The notes: generated from the letters alone by a model not told the origin. Shown: positions 20,598-30,712, numbered from the stretch's first letter. The stretch: 64,000 bases of DNA from Persicaria tinctoria (GCA_037127255.1 JBANSL010000002.1:40340892-40404891); one strand, 5' to 3'. Numbers and translations: made by a program.

Positions 20598-22902
20598 TAG
20601 GCATATCTAACGAAGTTTCAGGAGAAAGCTTAGCGTGATTAAAGAGAGAGAATTCTATCTTTCTTCCATCAAACTCCATAGTCAATAGGCCCTCACAACA
20701 ATCAATTTTCGTCTTTGCAGTTTTCAGGAATGGCCTTCCCAGTATAATGGGTGTTTCAGGGGTTCCCTGCCCCATATCTAAAACAAAGAGATCCACAGGA
20801 AAAAACAAATCATCCACCATAACTAAAACATCTTCAACAACGCCTCTTGGCCTGATTTGTGAACGATCAGCAAGCTGCACTGTAACCCCAGTCTCAGTCA
20901 GAGGACCCAAACCCAAAGACAAATACATGTTATAAGAAATAACATTAATTGAGGCTCCTAGATCTAACATGGCTTGTTTGAATCTAGTATTCCCAATCGC
21001 ACATGGAATCGTAAACATACCTGGATCTCCGCATTTTTCAGGCAATTTCCTTTGCAACATAGCAGAAACATTTTCATTCAAGCTTACCTTTTCCTTCTTT
21101 TTCAGTCTCTGCTTCCTCTTGATGGTGCACAATTCCTTCAAAAATTTAGCATATCTAGGAATGCTCTTAATCAAGCTAAGTAAAGGAATGTTTACCGCAC
21201 ACTTGCCGAATGTCTCGTAGATCTCCTTGTCATTCTCATATGTTCGTGTGTCTTTCAAGGCTTCCGGAAAAGGCGGGATGGGCTTTGGAATCTCCATAGG
21301 TAAGGGAGAAGAGGAAGAAGAAGAAGAAGAAAGAGGAAGAGAAGAGAAAGGAGGTAAGGAAGAGGACGTACCAGAAGCTGAACTGTCGGCGGCTGAACGA
21401 GCGGCGGGCGCGGCATCAAGTGCGGCGGGCGCCGCAGAGGGAGCAGCGGCGGGTGCCGCTGGAATCGCCTCTCTGGCGGCGGGCACCGCAGAGGCTAGCG
21501 GCGGGCGCCGCAAAGGTTGCCGCGGGCGCCGCACCTCTGTTACGCCGTTTTCACCTTCATTTATCTCTATTTCTTCGTCCATCATCTCCTCATCGTCTTT
21601 TTGAGTTGTGGCAATCAGTTCCTTGCCACTCCTAAGCATTATTGCACTGACATTCTCCTTAGGATTCTCAACCGTCTGTGATGGAAGCTTACTTGCATCG
21701 TTTGCCATCTTCGCGCTTAAGACCTGAATGAGCTGACTCATTTGATTCTCAATATTTGTCATCCGATCTGATTGCTGCTTCTCTAGAGTCGCCATCCGCT
21801 CTGACTGTTGTTTATCATTCCTCATGACCAATCGTGACAGTTGCTGCAATGGGTCCTCATTATTCCCATTTGATTGCTGCTGACCTCCCTGTCGAGGTTC
21901 ATATTGTTGTTGAGGCCTTTCCTGTTGCCCCCCTTGCTGATTGAAAGAGGCTTGATAGTTCCCATAGCCTTGCTGATAGCCCCTATTGTAGTTGTTGTTG
22001 TTGAAATACCCAGGATTTCCATAATTGCCTTGCATAGGCCTTTGTTGAGCGAAGTTCCAAATGGCATTCAATTCAACATTAGGATCTTGTAGAAGTGGGC
22101 ACGTGTCCATGGGATGAGTGTATTGACTGCAGAGACCACATGCCTTCAGTTGTTGAGGAGTCCTATCAATAACCATTCGTTTCATCATCTCCTTAACCTC
22201 TGCCATATCAGTCTGAAGTGCAGCCACATTAGCATCAACAGCGAGTACACCCCCAGCGCGAGGGCCCTTGTTGAACTCTCTGGAGCCCTCAGATAGCTCC
22301 TTAAACACCTCCCATGCCGCGGCAGGCGTCTTGTTCAGCATGTTACCTCCACAAGCAGAATTCACTGTTTTTCGCTCTATATCAGTCAACCCATTAAATA
22401 GAAAGAGGACCAGATCCTTTTGAGCGTACCCATGGGATGGGCAGCTAGCGCAGAGTTTCTTGAAACGCTCAAAATACTCATGAATGGACTCTGTCGCGTA
22501 CTGCTCAATGCTGCTGATAGACCTTTTCAAAGCATTTAGCTTTGTTGCAGGGAAGTACATCTCTAGGAAGACTCTTTTCATCTCGGCCCAAGTAGCAATA
22601 GAGTCGGGTGGTAGATAGAAGAACCATTCGTTTGCATCATCCTTCAGAGTGAAAGGAAATGCTCTCAGCTTGATCTGCTCTTCAGTTACATTCGCTGGTT
22701 TCATCCCAACAACCACCCTATGGAATTCAGACAGATGCTTGTGGGGATCCTCCCCACTCAACCCATGGAATTTGGGTAGAAGATGAACTACCCCTGACTT
22801 AAGCTCGAAGTTGACTCCTTCTGCAAGTGCAGGGAATTGGATTGCCAGGGGTTGCTGTGCCGGATCATGAGCAGAAAGCTCCTTTAGAGTGAGGTTCGCC
22901 AT
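20572..22902 (-). CDS. Gag with retropepsin-like domain of the Athila-like element
   Basis: An intact 776-codon ORF. The N-terminal third is a retrotransposon gag domain (PKFHGLSGEDPHKHLSEF near residue 42, LRAFPFTLKDDANEWFFYLP, YFPATKLNALKRSI, ESIHEYFERFKKLCASCP). A cysteine-bearing segment (CGLCSQYTHPMDTCPLL) sits where a zinc knuckle would be. Gln/Asn/Gly-rich and then Ala/Pro-rich tracts follow, the latter encoded by GCGGC repeats. The C-terminal part is retropepsin-like, with the active-site triad in Athila form (MLDLGASINVISYNMY) and the second motif PIILGRPFLKTAKTKID. It should make capsid and perhaps cleave itself; replication would need RT and integrase from another element. The start MANLTLKEL fits the leader length after the PBS. 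The stop comes from the palindrome, so the natural C-terminus was probably different. Confidence 0.88.
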   Translation of the reverse strand: MANLTLKELSAHDPAQQPLAIQFPALAEGVNFELKSGVVHLLPKFHGLSGEDPHKHLSEFHRVVVGMKPANVTEEQIKLRAFPFTLKDDANEWFFYLPPDSIATWAEMKRVFLEMYFPATKLNALKRSISSIEQYATESIHEYFERFKKLCASCPSHGYAQKDLVLFLFNGLTDIERKTVNSACGGNMLNKTPAAAWEVFKELSEGSREFNKGPRAGGVLAVDANVAALQTDMAEVKEMMKRMVIDRTPQQLKACGLCSQYTHPMDTCPLLQDPNVELNAIWNFAQQRPMQGNYGNPGYFNNNNYNRGYQQGYGNYQASFNQQGGQQERPQQQYEPRQGGQQQSNGNNEDPLQQLSRLVMRNDKQQSERMATLEKQQSDRMTNIENQMSQLIQVLSAKMANDASKLPSQTVENPKENVSAIMLRSGKELIATTQKDDEEMMDEEIEINEGENGVTEVRRPRQPLRRPPLASAVPAAREAIPAAPAAAPSAAPAALDAAPAARSAADSSASGTSSSLPPFSSLPLSSSSSSSSPLPMEIPKPIPPFPEALKDTRTYENDKEIYETFGKCAVNIPLLSLIKSIPRYAKFLKELCTIKRKQRLKKKEKVSLNENVSAMLQRKLPEKCGDPGMFTIPCAIGNTRFKQAMLDLGASINVISYNMYLSLGLGPLTETGVTVQLADRSQIRPRGVVEDVLVMVDDLFFPVDLFVLDMGQGTPETPIILGRPFLKTAKTKIDCCEGLLTMEFDGRKIEFSLFNHAKLSPETSLDMPKISINYVP
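21385..21536 (-). repeat. GCGGCGGGCGCCGC-type palindromic repeats inside gag
   Basis: At least six copies or near-copies of a GCGGCGGGYGCCGC unit code for the Ala/Pro-rich tract. The same unit occurs in both LTRs (18549-18660, 23948-24059). Confidence 0.8.
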
Positions 22903-23008
22903 CTCTGCAATGCTTTCTACAGAGAAGAATTAGTAGCAAAGGTATGGACCAAGTAAGACGGTCCACACCAAGATCAACACTAAAAACACACAAGAATTTA
23001 ATAAAAAT
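22903..23008 (-). other. Leader of the Athila-like element
   Basis: A short untranslated leader of about 106 bases between PBS and gag start. No uORF is evident; it contains A/T-rich stretches. Confidence 0.6.
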
Positions 23009-23025
23009 CCCCGGCAACGGCGCCA
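23009..23025 (-). other. Primer binding site for tRNA-Asp
   Basis: The minus strand reads TGGCGCCGTTGCCGGGG, 17 bases complementary to the 3' end of plant tRNA-Asp(GUC), four bases inside the 5' LTR. Typical of the Athila lineage. Confidence 0.88.
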
Positions 23026-23029
23026 AATT

Positions 23030-24338
23030 TGACGGAGGGGAAACCTGTCGTTGATCCCGTCAAAGTAAACTCAAACCTATAACTAGTATAGCAATAAGTA
23101 AGAGGTCGATCCCACAGGGAAATTTACAAACTCAAGCGTGATTTCTATGCTGATTAAAGTAGCCAAAGAGGGGGGTTTTTTAATGTGAAAGGTCCGCCTT
23201 TTATCAAAGCGGATTAAACAAAGCAAAGTAAAGGAATTGGTTTTAGACAATTTAGGGAAAGCAATTCCACCTACAATTTTCCACTTTATTGGATTGAAGC
23301 GATCCTTGTAACTTCTTCTCGTCCTATTGTGTTTCCTATGAATGCCCTTGTCCCGACCTAATATAGTTACTAGTCCAACCAGTCCTAGCAACCCTTATCA
23401 ATCGAACAGTCCCTAAAGAAGGATTTAACCCAATTGATAGCTTTAAGTTCAGAGATTAGCCAAGGTATTTGCAGTCCCTAAAAAAGGATTTAACAACACA
23501 TTCAACTTCCTACTTATTCAATTAGTTCAACCAGCCCTAAAGGAATAAGTTTGCCACTTAGGTTAAGGTTCACAACCAGGAATCTACAAAACCTTAGCGA
23601 TTGAATTGATTCTACCAAGTTGATCAGTCAAGATAGAACAAAACAATAATCAATCAAGCACAAAGAAGTTGAAGCATTCACAAATAGGAAACCAGGAGCG
23701 AGAATTAGAAACTCACAATCAATCCGAATAAAGCTTCAAATTGCAGGCAGAATAGATGAGTTTAGTTCCTCATGGAAGACATTGCTCAAATTCTCTAAAG
23801 AGTCTAATGAATGGAAGAATAGAATGAATCCTAAGAATGATGAAGAAAAATAACATAAAAAGCCTAATTAAAACATCCCAAAGTCGGCCTCCAAACACAT
23901 AGTCAAAAACTAGGGTTTTCCAAAAAGCGGATTCGCGCTGTCCGTACGTGCGGCGGCCGCCGCAAGGGCTGCGGCGCCCGCCGCAACTGCCTTGTCAGCT
24001 ACCCGCTGCGGCGGGCACTGCGGCGGCCGCGGCACTAGCTGCGGCGCCCGCCGCAGCTAGCTTTGCCGTGGTCTTGGCTCCTTTCTGCGGGCTTTTCTTC
24101 TCGTCTTGCCTTGCTTCTTTCTTCCTTGTTCCTTTCCATTCATCTTGTGTTCCTCTTCGAGACATTGCATCTCCCCAAGTGTGTTCTGATTCGATCTGCG
24201 AGATAAACACAAAATTGCGCAGAATCCGAACTTTTCTAAAATAAACACAAGATGCAAATTAACAATAAAGCAAGCAAGAAATGCAACCTAAACTAAACTA
24301 AAACTATCTATAATGCCTATCTAAAATATGCATTATCA
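23030..24338 (-). repeat. Athila-like element 5' LTR (right copy)
   Basis: Pairs with 17630-18939. Differences seen by eye cluster in the GCGGC palindromes (for example GGCGCCCGCC here against GGCGGGCGCC in the left copy). Confidence 0.92.
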
Positions 24339-24343
24339 GTGTG

Positions 24344-25351
24344 CTGGATTCTTTTGTTGCCGATCTGCTAGCCAGGTAAGTACCTCCGGGGCTTACTCAG
24401 TAACCAGTACCTCCTGCCTGATGTGTCATATAGTATGTAGGTGTTGCATATGCATAAGAGCATGTCATGTAGTATCATGATTAGGAATTGCATTTACGAA
24501 TGAGCATCCTTACTCTGTATGCGTTTGAATACAGAACGGCCGTTATCTGTGAGTCCTAGAGTCCTTTCTAGGGTCATAGGGCAGCCCAGTTTCATCGGGT
24601 GTTGCCCTCCTTGAGTTATATATATATCACGAGATACGAGATGAGCATGAGATACGAGATGAGCATGAGATGCGATATGATGATGAGATTTGATATGCTA
24701 TAGTATCGAACTGGCCAGTCTCCACCCTATCTGGAAGAGGGGTGGTGGTAGAAGAGGGATATACCACTTGGTATTCTTTGTTAAGGCCTTACTTAATATT
24801 CTACATATATGAATTAGGATCATGATAGTGTGGTTAAGATTTCAGTACTGCATGAAGGCATCCTTTATTTTAGGTATAGGCGTATTATATGTCCTCAGCG
24901 CGGTCAGAGGACCCGCAGGCGGACTCTTGGCCTGACTTGGTGGTATAGTTTCAGGTACCCGATACACTGCTGGATTTTGTGCTGTTATGACGGGGTCTAT
25001 TCTTATGGCGGAGAGTGAGTGTTTTAAACCTGACTTCACCAGATTCATGCTTTTGGGATTTCTCCCTAATTGTACTCTGTTTTGACCCGGCTCTGCCGCG
25101 GCACTAGTTGTATCATTTTCAGAACTTATGCCCTTTGCATGATAACGGATTTCCTGCGTTGTAGACTTAGGACAGGTACAGGGGTTTATCCCGGGGTCCC
25201 CAACGGACCTTCCGGATTTGGGTGCGAAATCCCACTTTAAACTGCACGTCTTCGATTTCAAACCTTCAACCTGTACTCGGAGCGCAAGATCCTAACGAGG
25301 GGTTTCATCCCTCGAAACGTAACTCGGGAATCATAATCTCGGGCCGTTACA
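24344..25351 (+). repeat. LARD A 3' LTR, second part
   Basis: Matches 9782-10789. It contains the block with ACGGCCGTTATCTGTGAGTCC and TCATAGGGCAGCCCAG shared with the LTRs of elements B and C. It ends GGGCCGTTACA followed by the duplicated TTATT. Confidence 0.92.
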
Positions 25352-26014
25352 TTATTGATGCGCAAGACTTAGGATCCTAATAGCTCACCGAGAAGCCTCT
25401 CTCCTATACAATTGCAATCCACTCAACTCACGTTCCCTTGGAGTCCTAGACCAATCTTAAAGAGCCCCACCTCTCTCAGCTATCTAGTACAATCCTCTTA
25501 CACTTAGTGAATCAATCGCCTAGTGTCCACTTCCTGAGTTACAAACTCTCGAGTATAACACTCACTCGAAATATACCATATAAGCTCACTGTGTAACTCT
25601 CAAATGTTTTGAAACAAAATAAATGGCTCTTAAGAACTTAGTAGAGAGCACACGAAGAAGACAGATTTGACTTGAAGGCTTGAGTGTATGAATGCTTGTG
25701 TTCAACGAAAATGTCTCTGTCTTCCCTTCTTCCGTTTCTTTATATTGAACAAATCGGCGCCTCCAACAAAGAAGAATCTTCTCTTCAACGACTAGGCTGA
25801 TCATGGCTATCTACACAATCTTCTATTCATGGAAACTCTTAAGCCATGATCTCCGATTTTATTCTTCTCAACTTCAAGCTTTAAGGAAGGAAATATAATT
25901 CGAAAAGCTTCCTGAAATGTTAGTGCATATATAATAATATCTGGAAGCATATAATAACATATAATAATATTCAGACATAATATAATAAAGTACAAGTTTT
26001 GTGTTTCATCAACA
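25352..26014 (-). repeat. SIRE 5' LTR, distal part (U3 side)
   Basis: Continuation of the LTR interrupted at 7827. In element sense it starts TGTTGATGAAACAC. The right limit is inferred from the TG start only. Confidence 0.7.
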
Positions 26015-26921
26015 CAGTTGTAGCTTCAAGACCTTTAACACAAACTGTGTGTCAAAGCTTTTGAAACCATTTCCGATTTTCATCAAGGGAATGGAGTTAT
26101 CACATATATATGGAATAAATTTATGGTAACTATTACCTTGTATAATTGGATAGAATATTTCATTAGGGATAAGATATCTATCATATCTAATTAAGGTAAT
26201 TTAAGATTTTACACTAAAATCATAAATGTCTTCCATAACCCTAATTCCGCCCCCTTCTACTCCCACTCAAATTTTTGTAACAATTACAAACTTTGACAAT
26301 TGTAAGATTAATATGGTAAGTTTTTATAAAATTTAAACTTTTGACAAATTAATATATGAATCAAATTCACATAAAATATATCAACTTTATGCATCAAAAT
26401 CATAAAATTCTCAATTTCATAAATTTAAATCAACTTGTACTTTCATAAAATCAAATATTTCATAGTTTATATAAAAAATCACATCTTTCGTATAAATTGT
26501 ACAAATTGATTTGACCGATCGATTTCAGAACCAACTGTTTTCGAAAAAAAATATTGATGCTTACGTGTGCGGCATGCACGTGTGCATCGGAATCAAATTG
26601 ATTCAAGTACGTGTGCATCGGAATCAAATTGACCGATCAATTCAACTGTGTACATGAATCAAATTGTATCGGAATTGCATCGAAATCAAATTGATTCACA
26701 TGTACGTGTGCGGCATTGTATCAGAATCAAATTTTGAAAGGTATTAAATTTTTTTTTTGTATCGAATTCCAAATCCGTATTTTTTTTTGTATCTAATTAA
26801 TCAAAATCATAATTTTAATCATCCAAATTATTCTATATGTCAAAATTATTGCTAAATTGAATCAACACTAAAAAGAAAATCAATTGATCATATCAAATTA
26901 TGCAAGATGCTCCGATGCCAC
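26015..26921 (-). other. AT-rich remnant, probably interior of an older Copia element
   Basis: It lies on the interior side of the LTR at 26922. No coding remains. It has short scattered repeats of CGGAATCAAATTGA and ACGTGTGC at about 26565-26720 and A/T homopolymers. Confidence 0.4.
26910..26921 (-). other. PBS-like site of the older Copia element
   Basis: TGGCATCGGAGC at 26920-26909, i.e. the tRNA-Met PBS with two transitions, one base from the end of the LTR at 26922. Confidence 0.6.
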
Positions 26922-27619
26922 TGATGAAAAATTAGATGTGCAGTGGAAGTTTTAGAAACTATTTTCTATCATCTAATCGCAAGATCTTCATACATAAAAT
27001 CGATAGATCAAAACATTGTTCATAGGAGATACCTCTTGATGCGTGAACCGGATCTGAACGGGGAGGATTCGGAAGAGAACTAGAGACCCACGTGTTACTC
27101 CTCTACTTGGTCCACAAGAGTTCGGTCTAGATCCCCTTTGCCTTTGACTGCTAGGACGAAGATCGAAAGGTGAACAATCAAATTGCTCTTGATTGATGAT
27201 GGAGGAACTCTGTCGTACGACGTCACAAATCAAAACCTACAGCAAAACTCCTGTGTCTTTTTGGGATGTGTTAATTAGGTTAAGTCCTCCTAAGCCCATC
27301 TTTATAAGCTCATATTTATACCCTATTTAATTAATTATTTATTTCACAAATAAATCTTATCCCAATATTATTAATATATATCGAATATACACTAACAATA
27401 AAATCATCTATCTTTTGATCAAGTCCGTCAACTCTAAGTGTGTGACCGCATAGGACCCGTTTATAATGGGCATGAGTTTAACCAATTTAAGCCCATTAAT
27501 CGTATTTGGCTTCTAGCAAAGCATTACGACTCCTAAAATAATCGGATTGAATATCTCTATCAATTGTCCTATTTCATAATTAGTCATTGCACATTAAATT
27601 AAAGGACACAATTCCTTCA
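26922..27619 (-). repeat. LTR of an older Copia-type element (698 bp)
   Basis: In minus sense it begins TGAAGGAATTGTGTCC and ends TTTTTCATCA, followed by the PBS-like site. It is a 5' LTR with its interior cut short. No partner LTR is in the window. Confidence 0.65.
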
Positions 27620-27816
27620 GTATCATTACGTGAACGATTTTTGGAATATATATATATAGAGAGAGAGGGGGGTAAAATATGTAAACGTATTTAAGCGGGA
27701 TAATTTTTGCAATTATGATTTAAAGTGGGTTAAAATCATAACGATTGCCACGTTGTTATCTTGATACACATGAAATTGAGACAAATATGGTACAAACATA
27801 TGTACAGACACATAAC
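27620..27816. other. Spacer, nothing recognised
   Basis: AT-rich with a TA/GA microsatellite (about 27646-27670). No gene or element end found. Confidence 0.5.
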
Positions 27817-27828
27817 AACATCGCATTG

Positions 27829-29960
27829 ATTGTACCACCATTAAAAAGCCTATTTCATACAAGAAAAAGGAAAAACTCTCTCCTCTCTCTAGATTTTCTA
27901 GAGAGAGGGAGCCATGAACCCCTTTTGGGTCTCCTCTCTCACCGATCTCTTTTCGATGCGGTGCTGATTTCCTTGCGTTCGGTGCGGTATCGATCTCCTT
28001 CTTCACAGTGCCTCCCTTGTCCAGCCCGGTCCGGAGTAGGTGAGTTTTCGCCCTCTTCGGTACCCCCATCCCGACCTTCGGTCCCGGCGTCCTTTGCTTG
28101 GCCTTCGGTTGTCTACGACGGCGTCGCCGTACGGTGGGCTGCTGTCACCGTCTTCGATGTCCTCGGTGCAACCCCTTCCCATTAAAACCCCGTTTTTAAG
28201 CCCCGACCTTCAATTCTCTCCTCTCTCTAGATTTTCTAGAGAGAGGGAGCCATGAACCCCTTTTGGGTCTCCTCTCCCACCGATCTCTTTTCGATGCGGT
28301 GCCGATCTCCTTGCGTTCGGTGCGGTGTCGATCTCCTTCTTCACAGTGCCTCCCTTGTCCAGCCCGGTCCGGAGTAGGTGAGCTTTCGCCCTCTTCGGTA
28401 CCCCCATCCCGACCTTCGGTCCCGGTGTCCTTTGCTTGGCCTTCGGTTGTCTACGACGGCGTCGCCGTACGGTGGGCTGGTGTCACCGTCTTCGATGTCC
28501 TCGGTGCAACCCCTTCCCATTAAAACCCCGTTTTTAAGCCCCGACCTTCAATTCTCTCCTCTCTCTAGATTTTCTAGAGAGAGGGAGCCATGGACCCCTT
28601 TTGGGTCTCCTCTCCCACCGATCTCTTTTCGATGCGGTGCCGATCTCCTTGCGTTCGGTGCGGTGTCGATCTCCTTCTTCACAGTGCCTCCCTTGTCCAG
28701 CCCGGTCCGGAGTAGATGAGCTTTCGCCCTCTTCGGTACCCCCATCCCGACCTTCGGTCCCGGCGTCCTTTGCTTGGCCTTCGGTTGTCTACGACGGCGT
28801 CGCCGTACGGTGGGCTGGTGTCACCGTCTTCGATGTCCTCGGTGCAACCCCTTCCCATTAAAACCCCGTTTTTAAGCCCCGACCTTCAATTCACATCTTC
28901 CTATGGTGGATTCCGGTGTCCTCCTCCCTCGGTGCGTTCAATCTCAGCCGTTAGACGCTGATTTTATCCGGTTGGCCTCGACGGGCCGCCCTGGTGGTGC
29001 TCGGCCTTCTCCGACTCCCGATCTGGGCTCCTTCGTCGGGGTGGTGCTCGCCCTGGTGGTGCTCGCCCTGGTGGTGCTCGACCCTTCTCCGACTTCCTTG
29101 GGCCGCAAGCCTTGCCTGGTTGTGTCGAGATGTGATGGCCATCCGTGCCGTACAAGGCATGGTGAAAGTAGAGTTGGTGTACTAAGAGAGAGAAAGAAAG
29201 GGAAAAAAAAAGAGAAAAAATCCTTGGGCACCACGTTTTATTCAGCTTTCCACTACCACCTGTGGGGTTGTGGTGCTTGCCTTGCAAGCTTGGATTTTAC
29301 TTTTTTTTTTATTTTTTATATGTATGGTTTTTATACATATAAATTATTTTAAAGGGGTAAAATTCAGGTTTTGATAAAATTACCGAAAGGATTCGATAAA
29401 ATTCCCGAAAGGCCCTCTTTAAATACCGAAAGGGTTCGACAAAACTCCCACCCGAAAGGGTTTGACAAAATCCCGCAAGGACTTGACCATTTTCTTGTAG
29501 GTGAAATCTTATTGGTGTTTTGTTCGAGCAGCATGCGGCTCTACTTCCGATGTTTCTAGAAGGTCTTCTGCTTAGTTGGGGGCGTGGAGTCTGGAGTCGG
29601 GACTGGCTGGGGTCGTGGTGGTGCGCTCAGGGCGACTCCGTATCCGGGACTGACTTCCCTTGGAGTTTCGCCTGCACTACCCACAGGAGATAGAGTCCTG
29701 CTGTACCGCTGGCCCGCGGTGCCACTGTTCGGTGGTGCTTGGCTTCGTTCTTCGACGGCTTCCTCAGCTTTCTTGGAGTTGGTCTTCTTGGATCGTTCTG
29801 ATGTAGAGCTTTTTCTGTTTGTTTCATTGGCCGATTTTCTGTATTTCTGTTTGTTTAGATTGTATGTTTGACGGTTCACCGTCTGCCGACTTTGTCGGCC
29901 TCTTGTTGAGTCAGACTTGTCTGACCTTCGAATTTTTACCTATTCAAAAAAAAAAAAAAA
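27829..29960 (+). mobile_element. Poly(A)-tailed retroposon with three tandem 5' monomers
   Basis: A 15-base A tail (29946-29960) and an 11-12 bp TSD (AACATCGCATTG at 27817-27828 and 29960-29971) show target-primed insertion. After about 50 bases come three 338-bp tandem units (27878-28891), then unique sequence with a triple GTGGTGCTCGCCCTG repeat (about 29040-29090) and GAAAGGGTTTGACAAAA-type repeats (29370-29490), then the tail. No RT or other domain is visible, so it is non-autonomous: an internally deleted LINE, or an RNA copied by a LINE. Confidence 0.8.
27878..28891 (+). repeat. Three tandem 338-bp monomers
   Basis: Units 27878-28215, 28216-28553 and 28554-28891, only a few differences by eye. 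Each begins with CTCTCTCTAGA-TTT-TCTAGAGAGAG, a strong hairpin, followed by GC-rich sequence. ORFs of 60-146 codons run through the units on both strands but reflect the repeat and have no domain. Confidence 0.93.
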
Positions 29961-29971
29961 ACATCGCATTG

Positions 29972-30471
29972 GACAAAGACTACTATACAAAGGAGGTGGG
30001 ACGTACATATTTTTAGGAATCAAGCTATTCGCTCATACCGTCATTAGCTTTAATCACCCGCTATACCACCTTGATTCCGGTTTACGTTGATTATTATTCA
30101 TCCGTCGTATTTTGAGACAATCTGGCATTATCTCACCGGTAAAATCTTGTTTATTCTAAAATATTGAATGTTTTATATCATTATAATACCCATATATAAT
30201 TCAAGGTATTTCCTTATTAACTTTTATAAGTCGTTATAATGCTCGTTGTTATTAAGAAAATTGGGTATTTCTTAAGACAATACAGTATAATATTGGATAA
30301 AACGGGTATTTCTTCTAAGTCAAGATAATGCCCAATGATTTTGGATTATATGGCATTCTCAGGTTGCTATAATGCCCAATTAAAATTTGGGAAGAAAATT
30401 CTAAATTAGTTTGCAAGTCCTAAGGCCATGTTTAACGGAGTACTTGGGAGATACTTGGCCTTTTATATTAA
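29972..30471. other. AT-rich spacer, nothing recognised
   Basis: No ORF with a domain and no terminal repeats found. It ends at the Helitron 3' terminus. Confidence 0.5.
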
Positions 30472-30529
30472 CTAGCCTAGAACCCGTGCGCTACGCACGA
30501 GATTTTTAAAATTCATCTAAAAAAACTCA

Positions 30530-30712
30530 TACTCCCTCCGTTCGCGAAAACATGTCGATCATTTTAGAGGTTCGATTTTGTTCATAACAACATGTCATTG
30601 TAGGTATTTTAGCTTCCACTTTACGGACTGAGGTTCGCTATTGTTCATAAAAACATCTCATTATAGGTATTTTAGCTTCCACTTTATGAGCTGATTATGA
30701 TACTGGGAGGAG
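30530..30712. mobile_element. Degraded Stowaway-like MITE
   Basis: The left end ATACTCCCTCCGTTC matches the Stowaway (Tc1/mariner MITE) terminus CTCCCTCCGTYC. The right end TACTGGGAGGAGT is diverged. Inside, GTAGGTATTTTAGCTTCCAC and a near copy repeat once. Confidence 0.5.

Larger units (their letters stand above)
17630..24338 (-). mobile_element. Athila-like non-autonomous LTR element with Gag and protease-like domain only
   Basis: LTRs of 1310 bp (17630-18939) and 1309 bp (23030-24338) are flanked by a perfect TSD GTGTG (17625-17629 and 24339-24343). The minus-strand order is LTR, PBS for tRNA-Asp, one ORF of 776 codons, a long non-coding 3' part, PPT, LTR. No RT, RNase H or integrase is present. 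Elements that keep LTRs and gag but lack pol are known as TR-GAG; this one also keeps a retropepsin-like segment. PBS, PPT and the protease form DLGAS place it near Athila. By eye the LTRs differ by about seven substitutions and one indel. Confidence 0.92.
7828..25351 (+). mobile_element. LARD A: large non-coding LTR retrotransposon with nested insertion
   Basis: Two LTRs start TGTAAAGGCTCGG and end GCCGTTACA, with a perfect TSD (TTATT). The PBS is at 10794 and a PPT lies just before 15676. Without the nested 6714 bp the element is about 10.8 kb: LTR 2962, interior 4886, LTR 2962. The interior has no recognisable gag or pol, which fits the LARD class (large retrotransposon derivative). LTRs this long, TGTAA...TTACA ends and a tRNA-Met PBS are seen in Tekay/Del-like chromoviruses, so a chromovirus parent is my inference. 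By eye the LTRs differ at about eight positions, so insertion was recent. Confidence 0.92.
1..26014 (-). mobile_element. SIRE/Maximus-type Copia LTR retrotransposon, decayed, 3' end outside window
   Basis: Reading leftward on the minus strand the order is 5' LTR (26014 to 7518, interrupted by LARD A), PBS (7513-7502), gag, protease, integrase, reverse transcriptase, RNase H, then an additional long ORF (2035-302). Integrase before RT defines Ty1/Copia. An extra ORF downstream of pol is characteristic of the SIRE/Maximus lineage. The 3' LTR lies beyond base 1. Gag-pol is broken by frame changes and stops, so the copy cannot be autonomous. The right boundary is set at the CA ending catcaaca; 26016 is an alternative, and the TSD cannot be checked because the other end is missing. 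Confidence 0.85.

Noticed and set aside
27745..28861. ORFs of 65-146 codons in the 338-bp monomers
   Set aside because: They recur with the DNA repeat on both strands. 338 is not divisible by three, so frames shift from unit to unit; not protein-coding.
27878..28891. Possible CRISPR-like or satellite array
   Set aside because: Only three head-to-tail 338-bp units with no spacers, inside a poly(A)-tailed retroposon; this is neither a CRISPR array nor a centromeric satellite.
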